Shown here: positions 1-5,937 of the stretch, in pieces | Layout of the letters: every line of letters begins with the position of its first letter | Position numbering within the stretch: the first letter of the stretch is position 1 | Assembly (NCBI GenBank): GCA_017387265.1 | Contig: JAFOFM010000127.1 | Location: 1 to 5,937 of the forward strand | Length of the DNA: 5,937 nt | Source: Peptococcaceae bacterium | GTDB taxonomy: Bacteria > Bacillota > Peptococcia > Peptococcales > Peptococcaceae | Reading direction: 5' to 3' | The notes under the pieces: model-generated | Database searches by the model: none | Told to the model about the DNA's origin: nothing | The model's input: the letters and a program-made list of their open reading frames with translations, nothing else | Position numbers and translations under genes: made by a program

Positions 1-1
1 A

Positions 2-469
2 CAGGAGGAAAATCGTATTGAAGGCCTGGAACTGGGGGCAGATGATTATATTGTGAAACCGTTCAGTCCGAAAGAACTGGTGGCACGTATTAATGCTTTG
101 GTTCGCAGACTGAATATTATTGATAAACAGCAGCCGGTGGAAGAAAAAGTGGAAGACGACGGCAGAATTGTTTCCGGCAAGTTTGTAATTCTGCAGGAAG
201 AGCGAAAAGTGCTGAAAGACGGGCAGGAAATTGAACTGACACCTATTGAATATGCACTGCTGCGATTCTTTATGGAAAATACAAATAAAGCGGTACATCG
301 TGACGAGATTCTGCAGAATGTCTGGGGAGACAGTTATGTTGGCGACTTTAAAATTGTGGACGTAAATATTCGACGGATTCGCCAGAAAATCGAGGACGAT
401 CCGTCTAATCCGAAATATATTGAAAAAGTATGGGGTTATGGTTATCGCTGGTCGGGAGGCGGTGAATAA
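2..469 (+). CDS. OmpR/PhoB-family response regulator, C-terminal part (5' end outside window)
   Basis: This is the DNA-binding output protein of a two-component system, likely activated by the histidine kinase encoded just downstream. The frame is open from base 2 and gives 155 residues up to the TAA at 467-469, so the N-terminal part of the receiver domain, including the phospho-acceptor Asp, lies outside the window. The first residues are the end of a receiver domain: EGLELGADDYIVKPFSPKEL, with the conserved Lys-Pro of the last beta strand. After an acidic linker comes an OmpR-type winged helix, with the typical ELTPIEYALLRFF helix, the recognition region VDVNIRRIRQKIEDD and the C-terminal wing VWGYGYRW. 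The GTG at position 53 is an internal Val of the receiver domain and not a start. The kinase starts 2 nt after the stop, so the two form one operon. The regulon and the signal cannot be read from this sequence. Family assignment is secure; the specific subfamily (PhoP, ResD or WalR type) is not. Confidence 0.95.
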   Translation, partial: QEENRIEGLELGADDYIVKPFSPKELVARINALVRRLNIIDKQQPVEEKVEDDGRIVSGKFVILQEERKVLKDGQEIELTPIEYALLRFFMENTNKAVHRDEILQNVWGDSYVGDFKIVDVNIRRIRQKIEDDPSNPKYIEKVWGYGYRWSGGGE

Positions 470-471
470 CA

Positions 472-1875
472 GTGCAGAGTATTCGCAAACAGCTGATTAG
501 TAATTATGTGCTTGTAGCACTGATTACGGTACTGATGCTGGAGAGTATGTTCATGGTGGTTATCAGTCAGTATTATCTGGGTGGCGTAGAACGTATCCTG
601 ATGACAGATGTAGAAACCTCGGCAAACTTTTATAACCGGTCTGCCAACCAGGGCGATATTTATGCTAAGTCAAATTATATTTTTGAGAATCTTGATATGG
701 AAGAAAAAGCTCTGGTAGAGGTGCTGGATTTGAATGGATGTGTTGTTATTGACAATACGGGTTCTTCTTCTGAAACGCCAGTAAATACCGGTGATTTTCA
801 TCAGGCGCTGCATGGAAATATTGAGTCCTGGACGGGACGCAGCGAACTGAATGAGTTAATTATTGCTGTTTCGGCCCCTATTTACGATGACAACAATATT
901 GTGGGCGTGCTGCGCTATGTATCCAGCTTAGAGCCAACATATCAGATTATTATCCGGTATCTGCTTCTTTCGCTTCTGCTCGGTGCGACTGTTGTTGCGG
1001 TTTCCTTTGTTTTTGCCCGTGGTATGTCAAAACGTATTCTGGTGCCAATTCAGGAACTTGTACGCGTTACAGAGGAAGTTGCCCAGGGGAACTATAAAGT
1101 AACCGCCATCAAATATCATAATGATGAGATTGGACAGCTGGTAGATGCAGTAAATATCATGACCAAAGAAATCACTCGTGCTGATCAGGCGAAGAGTGAG
1201 TTCATATCTTCTATATCTCATGAATTGCGGACACCGCTGACTTCTATTAAGGGCTGGGCTGAAACCATGCAGGATATGAACGATGAGCCGGAAATTATAG
1301 AAGAAGGGCTGGGCATTATCGGAAAAGAGACAGACCGTCTGATTATTCTGGTAAATGATCTGTTAGATTTCTCTCGTCTGCAGGCACATCGTATTGAATT
1401 GAAAAAAGAAGAGTTTTCCATTAATCATCTTTTAGCTGATATTCACCACCAGTTTGCGGTGCGCTGCCATCAGGAACGGGTAAAAATGACTCTTCTGACA
1501 GACAATAACGAAAGCTGGGTATTTGCCGATTATAACCGTTTAAAACAGGTGTTTATTAACATTGTAGATAATGCAATGAAATTTACAGTAGGCCGGCCAA
1601 AAGCAGAAATCAAAATCAGCAGCCAGGTACTGGATGATCAGATTGTAATGATTATCGAAGATAATGGCAGCGGGATTTCGCCGGAAGATTTAAAACGGGT
1701 AAAAGAAAAATTCTATAAAGGCAGCAGTAATAAAAGCGGTACAGGGCTTGGATTGTCTATCGCCAGTGAAATTATGGAGCTGCATGGCGGGAAAATGCTG
1801 CTTGACAGTACGCAGGGAAAAGGTACAAAAGTGGTGCTGGTTATGCCGTATTATTATGATTATCAGCAGCAGTAA
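472..1875 (+). CDS. Membrane sensor histidine kinase (HAMP-HisKA-HATPase_c)
   Basis: A 467-residue membrane kinase that should phosphorylate the response regulator encoded just upstream. Two membrane segments lie near residues 10-34 and 162-183. They bracket an extracytoplasmic sensor region of about 125 residues whose LVEVLDLNGCVVIDNTG stretch looks like a PAS/Cache-type fold. A HAMP linker follows (about 183-236, with the NDEIGQL motif), then the dimerisation/phospho-acceptor domain with SISHELRTPLTSIKGW (phosphorylated His250). The ATPase domain has the N box NIVDNAMKFT (Asn363, Asn367), G1 box DNGSG (397-401), F box KEKFYKG and G2 box GTGLGLS (423-429). All catalytic motifs are intact. 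The start is GTG at 472; GGGAGG at 454-459 and GGTGA at 461-465, both inside the end of the upstream gene, can serve as ribosome binding site. No terminator separates the stop from the tRNA promoter 17 nt further on. The overall build resembles PhoR/WalK/ResE kinases, but the signal is unknown. Confidence 0.95.
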   Translation: MQSIRKQLISNYVLVALITVLMLESMFMVVISQYYLGGVERILMTDVETSANFYNRSANQGDIYAKSNYIFENLDMEEKALVEVLDLNGCVVIDNTGSSSETPVNTGDFHQALHGNIESWTGRSELNELIIAVSAPIYDDNNIVGVLRYVSSLEPTYQIIIRYLLLSLLLGATVVAVSFVFARGMSKRILVPIQELVRVTEEVAQGNYKVTAIKYHNDEIGQLVDAVNIMTKEITRADQAKSEFISSISHELRTPLTSIKGWAETMQDMNDEPEIIEEGLGIIGKETDRLIILVNDLLDFSRLQAHRIELKKEEFSINHLLADIHHQFAVRCHQERVKMTLLTDNNESWVFADYNRLKQVFINIVDNAMKFTVGRPKAEIKISSQVLDDQIVMIIEDNGSGISPEDLKRVKEKFYKGSSNKSGTGLGLSIASEIMELHGGKMLLDSTQGKGTKVVLVMPYYYDYQQQ

Positions 1876-1892
1876 AAAAATATGAAAAAGAC

Positions 1893-1912
1893 TTGCAATC
1901 TGAAATCAAAGA

Positions 1913-1921
<9 letters not shown>
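1893..1921 (+). promoter_or_regulatory. Sigma-A promoter of first tRNA-Gln
   Basis: The -35 box is TTGCAA (1893-1898) and the -10 box TATAAT (1916-1921), with an exact 17-nt spacer. A TG dinucleotide at 1913-1914 makes it an extended -10. Transcription should begin near 1928, giving a leader of about 12 nt before the mature tRNA, to be removed by RNase P. The -35 box begins only 17 nt after the kinase stop codon. Confidence 0.88.
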
Positions 1922-2060
<139 letters not shown>

Positions 2061-2063
2061 CTC

Positions 2064-2092
2064 TTGTCACGCAGTACACAAGCGTGTAAAAT
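2064..2092 (+). promoter_or_regulatory. Sigma-A promoter of ppaC
   Basis: The -35 box is TTGTCA (2064-2069) and the -10 box TAAAAT (2087-2092), separated by 17 nt. It begins just after the T-tract of the upstream terminator, as expected for an independently transcribed gene. The predicted start near 2099 gives a very AT-rich untranslated leader of about 56 nt. Confidence 0.72.
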
Positions 2093-2154
2093 ATTTGAGG
2101 ATATTGATTTTAAATATTTTTAAACATATTAAATTAAATGGATGGTGGAAACGT

Positions 2155-3066
2155 ATGACAATTTATATTACCGGTCATAAAAATCCAGATACAGACTCTA
2201 TTTGTTCTGCACTGGGCTATGCAGCATTAAAAGGCGAAGGCTATGCAGCTGGTCGCTTAGGCAATGTAAATCCGGAGACACAGTTTGTATTAGACCACTT
2301 TGGTGTGGCTGCTCCAGAACTGCTGGGTAACATGGCAGGTCAGGAAATTATTCTGGTAGACCATAATGAAGCCGCGCAGAGCGCTGATGGTATTGAAGAA
2401 GCGAAAATCCTGGAAATTCTGGATCATCATAAAATCGGTGGCTTAAAAACTTCTGAACCAATTCTGTTCTGCAATGTTCCTGTTGGTTGTACAGCAACTA
2501 TCGTGACCATGTTCTATAAACAGCAGGGTAAAACTCCGGATGCGAAAACAGCTGGTTTATTATGCTCTGCAATTTTATCTGACTCTCTGGCATTCCGCTC
2601 TCCAACCTGCACTGCAGTGGACAAGGCTACTGCACTGGAACTGGCTGAAATTGCAGGTGTTGCTGATGTAGAAGCTTATGCAAAAGAAATGTTTGTGGCT
2701 GGCAGTGAACTGGGCAGTAAAACCGAAAAAGAAATTCTGTATCTGGATTTCAAAAAATTCAGTTCCGGTGAAACTACCTTCGGTGTTGGTCAGGTAAGTT
2801 CTATGAGCGGTGAAGAACTGCAGGAATTAAAACCTCGTATGCAGAAATACATGGAAGAAAGTTTTGCAGAACACGGCGCAGATATGCTGTTCTTTATGCT
2901 GACTGACATTATGGATGAATCCACTGATTTAATCTATTGCGGTGAAGGTTCTGCTGCTGCTGTAAAAGCAGCATTTACATCCGATGCAGAGGACAGAACC
3001 TACTTAAAAGGCGTTATGAGCCGTAAAAAACAGATTGTTCCACAGTTAACAGACGCATTAAAATAA
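2155..3066 (+). CDS. ppaC: Manganese-dependent inorganic pyrophosphatase (family II, DHH)
   Basis: This cytoplasmic enzyme hydrolyses pyrophosphate to two phosphates, pulling forward DNA, RNA, protein and other syntheses. The 303-residue length is close to the usual figure of about 309. The N-terminal DHH domain has GHKNPDTDS (His8, Asp12 and Asp14, metal ligands), LVDHNE (Asp69), the signature LDHHK (Asp90-His91-His92) and ILSDS (Asp143). The C-terminal DHHA2 domain has the substrate-binding Lys near 200-201 and the SRKKQ motif (Arg290, Lys291). No regulatory CBS insert is present, so this is the short constitutive form. The start is ATG 2155, preceded by GGTGG (2144-2148). A TTG 60 bases upstream would precede the predicted transcript start, and the protein homology begins exactly at MTIYITGHKNPDTDS. 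The gene sits alone between two identical tRNA-Gln units. No good terminator follows the stop, so its mRNA may end at the terminator of the second tRNA. Confidence 0.97.
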   Translation: MTIYITGHKNPDTDSICSALGYAALKGEGYAAGRLGNVNPETQFVLDHFGVAAPELLGNMAGQEIILVDHNEAAQSADGIEEAKILEILDHHKIGGLKTSEPILFCNVPVGCTATIVTMFYKQQGKTPDAKTAGLLCSAILSDSLAFRSPTCTAVDKATALELAEIAGVADVEAYAKEMFVAGSELGSKTEKEILYLDFKKFSSGETTFGVGQVSSMSGEELQELKPRMQKYMEESFAEHGADMLFFMLTDIMDESTDLIYCGEGSAAAVKAAFTSDAEDRTYLKGVMSRKKQIVPQLTDALK

Positions 3067-3104
3067 AGTTTGTTAAATTTTAAACAAAAAATCACAAAAA
3101 ACAG

Positions 3105-3124
3105 TTGCATTTATGTAATGCGTC

Positions 3125-3133
<9 letters not shown>
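3105..3133 (+). promoter_or_regulatory. Sigma-A promoter of second tRNA-Gln
   Basis: The -35 box TTGCAT (3105-3110) and -10 box TATAAT (3128-3133) are 17 nt apart, with an extended TG at 3125-3126. The -10 onward is identical to the promoter of the first tRNA copy, while the spacer and the last base of the -35 box differ. Confidence 0.88.
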
Positions 3134-3272
<139 letters not shown>

Positions 3273-3292
3273 GAAAATTTTTGTTTTTTAGA

Positions 3293-3321
3293 TTGACTTT
3301 GCGCAGAAAAAAGCGTATAAT
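3293..3321 (+). promoter_or_regulatory. Sigma-A promoter of the rplU-prp-rpmA operon
   Basis: TTGACT (3293-3298) and TATAAT (3316-3321) are separated by 17 nt, a near-consensus strong promoter as expected for ribosomal protein genes. The predicted transcript start is near 3328-3330. Confidence 0.88.
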
Positions 3322-3329
3322 ACTACTCT

Positions 3330-3404
3330 GTAAGCGCATGTCGCTGAAACCGCGCGGGCTGGGTTTGAAAACGCAAGCGCGTTACCTAAGTTCAGGCGAG
3401 TATT
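3330..3404 (+). ncRNA. Structured leader of L21 operon mRNA (L21-leader type)
   Basis: The untranslated leader of about 93 nt holds three small hairpins readable by hand. They are AGCG (3333-3336) with CGCT (3342-3345), AAACC (3347-3351) with GGTTT (3362-3366), and AACGC (3370-3374) with GCGTT (3379-3383). CGCGC at 3351-3355 can also pair with GCGCG at 3377-3381, giving a possible pseudoknot or alternative fold. The position directly before rplU, and the GC-rich composition in an AT-rich intergenic region, match the L21 leader family known from Bacillota, thought to mediate autoregulation by a ribosomal protein. The family call is from context and memory of the family, not a covariance search. 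Confidence 0.7.
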
Positions 3405-3422
3405 TTGAAGGAGGTGCAGAGA

Positions 3423-3734
3423 ATGTACGCAATTATCGAAACAGGTGGGAAACAGTACAAAGTTCAGGAAGGCGATGTAATCACAGTTGAATTATTACAC
3501 GCTGAAGCAGGTGAAACTGTAAACATCGACAAAGTATTAATGGTAAACAAAGACGGTAACTTAACCGTAGGTGCTCCATACGTTGCTGGTGCTAAAGTTG
3601 AACTGAAAGTTGAAGAAAACGGTAAAGCTCCAAAAATCGTTGTATTCAAATACAAAGCTAAAAAGAACTCCCGTAGAAAAAAAGGTCATCGTCAGCCTTT
3701 CACAAAAGCAACTGTAGTAAAAATCGAAGCGTAA
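3423..3734 (+). CDS. rplU: 50S ribosomal protein L21
   Basis: This protein of the large ribosomal subunit binds 23S rRNA. Its 103 residues match the normal family length. The protein opens with [18 protein letters not shown], typical of L21, and carries the C-terminal family signature [20 protein letters not shown] (residues 76-95), rich in basic rRNA-contacting residues. The start is ATG 3423, six bases after an excellent ribosome binding site AAGGAGGTG (3408-3416). An upstream in-frame TTG at 3405 overlaps that site and is rejected. It is the first gene of the operon, with prp starting 4 nt after its stop. Codon choice is strongly biased (AAA, GAA, GTA/GTT and CAG only for Gln), as in highly expressed genes. 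Expression is likely controlled through the structured leader. Confidence 0.98.
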   Translation: MYAIIETGGKQYKVQEGDVITVELLHAEAGETVNIDKVLMVNKDGNLTVGAPYVAGAKVELKVEENGKAPKIVVFKYKAKKNSRRKKGHRQPFTKATVVKIEA

Positions 3735-3738
3735 GCTG

Positions 3739-4089
3739 ATGATAAAAGTACAGCTTGTAAAAACGGGAAATACCATAGAGGGATTTCAGATATCAGGGCA
3801 TGCCGGTTATGCCGAACATGGACATGATATCGTATGCGCAGCGGCCTCATTTCTGGCTATTACTGTGGTGAACAGTCTGGAAGTTCAACTGGGCTGTGAA
3901 GGCATTGTAAAAGGCGGAGAAGATGGTTATTTATCCTATCGTCTGCCGGAAGAGTTAACGGAAAAGCAGCAGGAAACAGCGCAGGTTATTATGAGAACTC
4001 TGGAAACAGGGTTTCAGAATCTGAAAGAAGAATATCCCAAATATATTTCTATACAGAATTTGAGAATTAAGGGAGGTGCATCGAAATGA
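3739..4089 (+). CDS. prp: Ribosomal-processing cysteine protease Prp (YsxB family)
   Basis: This protease removes the short N-terminal extension of ribosomal protein L27, a maturation step described in Staphylococcus aureus and typical of Bacillota. The protein has 116 residues, a normal length. The catalytic region reads [18 protein letters not shown], with the catalytic pair His21 and Cys33 at the same 12-residue spacing as in known Prp, plus conserved Asp30. It lies between rplU and rpmA, the classical arrangement. Its ATG is only 4 nt after the rplU stop and has no clear Shine-Dalgarno sequence, so translation is probably coupled to rplU. Its stop overlaps the rpmA start (ATGA). The substrate is encoded next door with an intact cleavage motif, which strongly supports the function. 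Confidence 0.96.
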   Translation: MIKVQLVKTGNTIEGFQISGHAGYAEHGHDIVCAAASFLAITVVNSLEVQLGCEGIVKGGEDGYLSYRLPEELTEKQQETAQVIMRTLETGFQNLKEEYPKYISIQNLRIKGGASK

Positions 4090-4370
4090 TGAAATTAAAT
4101 CTTCAGTTATTTGCATCTAAAAAAGGGGTAGGTTCTACCAAGAACGGTCGTGACTCCGAATCCAAACGTCTGGGCGCAAAACGTGCTGACGGTCAGTTCG
4201 TACTGGCTGGCAACATCCTGTACAGACAGAGAGGTACCAAAATCCATCCAGGTAACAATGTTGGCATTGGTGGCGATGACACTTTATTCGCTAAAGTGGA
4301 CGGTATCGTTAAATTTGAAAGAAAAGGCAAAGACAAAAAACAGGTTAGCGTATATCCTGTAGCTGAATAA
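4086..4370 (+). CDS. rpmA: 50S ribosomal protein L27, precursor with Prp-cleaved extension
   Basis: L27 sits near the peptidyl transferase centre, its N-terminus reaching toward the tRNA ends. The 94-residue precursor begins [18 protein letters not shown]; the LNLQLFA stretch is the extension cut by Prp in Bacillota, leaving an 84-residue mature protein starting at Ser11. The L27 signature [19 protein letters not shown] spans residues 42-60. Two adjacent ATG codons are possible (4086 and 4089). The first is favoured because it lies 9 nt from GGAGG (4072-4076) and gives the ATGA overlap with the prp stop. The second would remove only one Met and does not affect the mature protein. It is the last gene of the operon; obgE, often next in Bacillota, is absent and a terminator follows instead. 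Confidence 0.98.
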   Translation: MMKLNLQLFASKKGVGSTKNGRDSESKRLGAKRADGQFVLAGNILYRQRGTKIHPGNNVGIGGDDTLFAKVDGIVKFERKGKDKKQVSVYPVAE

Positions 4371-4381
4371 TTGCCGGAAAT

Positions 4382-4414
4382 AAAAGGCGGGCTGCTTAAG
4401 CAGTCCGCCTTTTT
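4382..4414. terminator. Bidirectional terminator between rpmA and spoVT
   Basis: The stem GGCGGGCTGC (4386-4395) with GCAGTCCGCC (4400-4409) has one G-U pair and the loop TTAA. It is flanked by AAAA on the left and TTTTT on the right, so it forms a hairpin plus T-tract on both strands. It lies 11 nt after the rpmA stop and 9 nt after the spoVT stop on the other strand, so it should end both convergent transcripts. Confidence 0.92.
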
Positions 4415-4423
4415 GTGTGCCTG

Positions 4424-4981
4424 TTATTGTTCCATTTGTTTAGCTAGAAATGAAGCTGCGGTTTCTACCAGTTTCAGTTCCAGTTCGCTCATGCGGGTAC
4501 CGCTGTTTTTAGTGGCAATGATAACGGTGCCGATAGGGTCTCCTTCTGCAATAATAGGTGCCATTACCTGAGAAGTAAACGTTTTTTCAATACCATTATC
4601 AGTATTGTTACGAAACAGGGTATGTAGAGCAGTATCGGCGACACTGATAGCTTTACGATCATCCATAACTTTTTCGGCTGCTATCCCGATAGATTTGCCG
4701 ATAAAATCTTTTTTGGATGCGCCGGCAATCGCGATAATCTGGTCACGGTCTGTGATGATAGCAATATGCCCGGTTGCTTCGTAAAGTGAATCGGCATATT
4801 CCTGTGCAAATTCTCCCAGCTCTCCGATAGGGGAATATTTTTTTAGAATGACTTCTCCGTCGTGGTCTACAAAAATTTCTAAAGGATCACCTTCGCGGAT
4901 ACGCAATGTGCGACGGATTTCTTTAGGAATAACGACTCTCCCCAGATCATCAATTCTGCGTACGATGCCTGTTGCTTTCAT
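4424..4981 (-). CDS. spoVT: SpoVT/AbrB-family transcriptional regulator
   Basis: This is a DNA-binding regulator. In Bacillus, SpoVT acts late in sporulation to adjust forespore gene expression, but relatives also occur in non-sporulating Bacillota, so the exact role here is open. The 185 residues are close to the 178 of the Bacillus protein. The N-terminal AbrB-type swapped-hairpin domain (about 1-50) reads MKATGIVRRIDDLGRVVIPK-EIRRTLRIREGDPLEIF, nearly canonical. A GAF-like ligand-sensing domain fills residues about 55-180. The start is ATG at 4981-4979, with ribosome binding site GAAAGGAG at 4998-4991 and a 9-nt spacer. The gene is convergent with rpmA and divergent from the sensor gene at 5184. 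The last two Gln codons are CAA, rare elsewhere in this window. Family assignment is secure; true orthology to SpoVT is likely. Confidence 0.93.
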   Translation of the reverse strand: MKATGIVRRIDDLGRVVIPKEIRRTLRIREGDPLEIFVDHDGEVILKKYSPIGELGEFAQEYADSLYEATGHIAIITDRDQIIAIAGASKKDFIGKSIGIAAEKVMDDRKAISVADTALHTLFRNNTDNGIEKTFTSQVMAPIIAEGDPIGTVIIATKNSGTRMSELELKLVETAASFLAKQMEQ

Positions 4982-5069
4982 ATGTGAAAACTCCTTTCAA
5001 ATAGTTCCTGCTATTCTGTTGTTCTGATAGAAAGTATTTGTTATTTCGGAAAAAATATGTGACCTTTTC

Positions 5070-5094
5070 ATCAGTAAAATTTACCTTTGCTGAT
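5070..5094. promoter_or_regulatory. Imperfect palindrome in the spoVT/sensor intergenic region
   Basis: ATCAGTAAA (5070-5078) and TTTGCTGAT (5086-5094) form 9-bp arms with a single T/G exception and a 7-bp centre. A smaller inverted repeat, GTAAA-A-TTTAC (5074-5084), is nested off-centre. It overlaps the candidate -10 of spoVT. It could be an operator for a dimeric regulator or a transcript hairpin. The T-tract after it is short, so a terminator is less likely. Confidence 0.4.
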
Positions 5095-5106
5095 TTTAAC
5101 GGTAAA
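5078..5106 (-). promoter_or_regulatory. Possible promoter of spoVT (weak)
   Basis: On the minus strand TTTACC (5106-5101) and TAAATT (5083-5078) are spaced by 17 nt, each matching four of six sigma-A consensus bases. It is the best candidate I found upstream of spoVT and would give a leader of about 90 nt. I did not find a convincing sporulation-sigma promoter, though a degenerate one could be missed. Confidence 0.28.
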
Positions 5107-5144
5107 GATTGCAGGCGAAATCCGGTGTGAAGTAATGCGCAAAT

Positions 5145-5163
5145 CCATGAAACATGGTATAAT
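5145..5163 (+). promoter_or_regulatory. Extended -10 promoter with overlapping palindrome, upstream of the sensor gene
   Basis: TATAAT (5158-5163) is preceded by TGG, making an extended -10 element (TG at 5155-5156). The -35 region 17 nt upstream is poor. The perfect inverted repeat CCATG-AAA-CATGG (5145-5157) occupies the spacer and includes the extended TG, a position suited to a repressor site. Transcription would start near 5170, leaving a leader of only about 14 nt before the ATG. Confidence 0.6.
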
Positions 5164-5183
5164 CGGTACGGGAGGAATTCAAT

Positions 5184-5937
5184 ATGTCATCGGGAAAAAA
5201 AGAACAGAGATTTGATAAGATTGAATTTATAAATCAGCTGGTGATTACGCTGGTGCTGCTTTCGATTGCAACTGCCATAAACTGTATTGTTGTATTTTCG
5301 TATGAGAGCACGACAAATGTATCCGGTGTATTTTTATTATCGGTTATTATGGTTTCCATGCTGACCGGGCAATATTTCTGGGGGATTGTTAGCGCTGTTT
5401 ATGGCGTGATTGCGACCAACTTTTTCTTCATGTATCCGTTTTTTCAGTTTACGTTGTCGCTGGATGGTTATCTGTTAACCTTTATTATTATGGCGGTAAC
5501 CTCCATACTGACTTGCGCCATGACGGTAAATATGCATAACCAGAGAGATATGGCAAAACATCGTGAGAAAATGGCTTATCTGATGAATGAGATGGATCGT
5601 AAGCTGTTACGTGCAGACACCCGAGAGGAAATCATTGAACTTCTGATGGAGCATCTTCATATTCAGACAGAACGCCCGGTGTTGTATCTGGAACATATGG
5701 AAAGTGAATTTATTGTTCTGGATGAACCAGAGATTTCGGAAGAAGCGTTTGAACTGCCGAAACAGATGGTAAAAATAGAAGAACGTCATATGCCGGAATA
5801 TTATCGCAACGCCCGTCGGGCACTGGCAGAAAAACGTATTATCCGGGATGATCTGGATCCGGTAAAAGGGGATGGCGTGCTTTGTATGCCAATCTTATGG
5901 CAGGATAAAGTGTTTGGGGTAGCCTGCGTTATTTTAG
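5184..5937 (+). CDS. DUF4118 (KdpD-type membrane domain) and GAF sensor protein, probably a histidine kinase; 3' end outside window
   Basis: An open frame runs from ATG 5184 to the window end, giving 251 residues without a stop. GGGAGG (5170-5175) lies 8 nt before the start. The protein starts with a short hydrophilic stretch, then four membrane segments near residues 17-38, 48-64, 66-84 and 97-115. The sequence TGQYFWGIVSAVYGVIATNF followed by FFMYPFFQFT is characteristic of the DUF4118 four-helix bundle found in KdpD. A charged, coiled-coil-like linker (about 118-145) leads into a GAF-like domain from about 146. The expected HisKA and ATPase domains would lie beyond the window, so kinase activity is inferred from family architecture. 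The large N-terminal KdpD/Usp domains of potassium sensors are absent, so this is a short DUF4118 sensor and not KdpD itself; its stimulus is unknown. It is divergent from spoVT. Confidence 0.88.
   Translation, partial: MSSGKKEQRFDKIEFINQLVITLVLLSIATAINCIVVFSYESTTNVSGVFLLSVIMVSMLTGQYFWGIVSAVYGVIATNFFFMYPFFQFTLSLDGYLLTFIIMAVTSILTCAMTVNMHNQRDMAKHREKMAYLMNEMDRKLLRADTREEIIELLMEHLHIQTERPVLYLEHMESEFIVLDEPEISEEAFELPKQMVKIEERHMPEYYRNARRALAEKRIIRDDLDPVKGDGVLCMPILWQDKVFGVACVIL

Noticed and set aside
1027..1421. Two minus-strand frames inside the histidine kinase gene
   Set aside because: They lie opposite the HAMP and HisKA coding region, show no recognisable domains, and have no plausible promoter or ribosome binding site.
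2095..2154. TTG start that would extend the pyrophosphatase by 20 residues
   Set aside because: It lies just after the predicted -10 box and before the expected transcript start (about 2099), the extra residues do not resemble the family, and GGTGG precedes the ATG at 2155.
3069..3088. AT-rich hairpin (TTTGTT with AACAAA) after ppaC as a terminator
   Set aside because: The stem is short and made almost only of A-T pairs, and no T-tract follows on the plus strand.
3405..3422. TTG start that would extend L21 by six residues
   Set aside because: It overlaps the AAGGAGGTG ribosome binding site of the ATG at 3423, where the known L21 N-terminus [12 protein letters not shown] begins.
3338..3490. 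Small reading frame starting with ATG in the L21 leader, a possible leader peptide
   Set aside because: It has no ribosome binding site, covers the hairpins of the structured leader and runs into rplU in another frame; its arginine-rich product reflects the GC-rich stems.
4371..4571. Plus-strand frame of about 66 codons antisense to spoVT
   Set aside because: It starts within the terminator with a TTG, has no ribosome binding site, and is a shadow of the well-supported spoVT on the other strand.

Overview
The window looks like ordinary chromosomal DNA from a low-to-moderate-GC member of the Bacillota. The evidence is the rplU-prp-rpmA operon, with its upstream L21-type leader and an L27 that carries the Prp-cleaved N-terminal extension, together with a SpoVT-type AbrB regulator, a manganese-dependent (family II) pyrophosphatase, strong AGGAGG-type ribosome binding sites and consensus sigma-A promoters. 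Clostridia or Negativicutes seem most likely, but the genus cannot be resolved from the sequence alone.

Layout, left to right. (1) Positions 1-1875 hold the 3' part of an OmpR-type response regulator followed 2 nt later by its membrane sensor histidine kinase, a two-component operon. (2) Positions 1893-2060 hold a tRNA-Gln(CUG) unit with its own promoter and terminator. (3) Positions 2064-3066 hold ppaC with its own promoter. (4) Positions 3105-3272 hold a second tRNA-Gln(CUG) unit, identical to the first over 102 bp. (5) Positions 3293-4414 hold the ribosomal operon: promoter, structured leader, rplU (L21), prp (the cysteine protease that trims L27), rpmA (L27) and a strong terminator. (6) On the minus strand, 4981-4424, lies spoVT, convergent with rpmA and sharing that terminator as a bidirectional one. 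(7) A divergent intergenic region with two inverted repeats leads into a DUF4118/GAF membrane sensor protein (5184 onward) cut off by the window end.

How the genes work together. The first two genes form a signalling pair of unknown stimulus. The rplU operon couples production of two 50S proteins to the protease that matures one of them, and overlapping or nearly abutting reading frames suggest translational coupling. The two tRNA units fit the very strong use of CAG over CAA for glutamine in these genes (62 of 66 by manual count). Pyrophosphatase supports biosynthesis in general. No mobile element, phage, CRISPR array or defence system is visible. The most unusual features are the duplicated tRNA-Gln unit bracketing ppaC and the operator-like palindromes upstream of the truncated sensor gene. 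No stretch longer than 300 bases lacks a gene.
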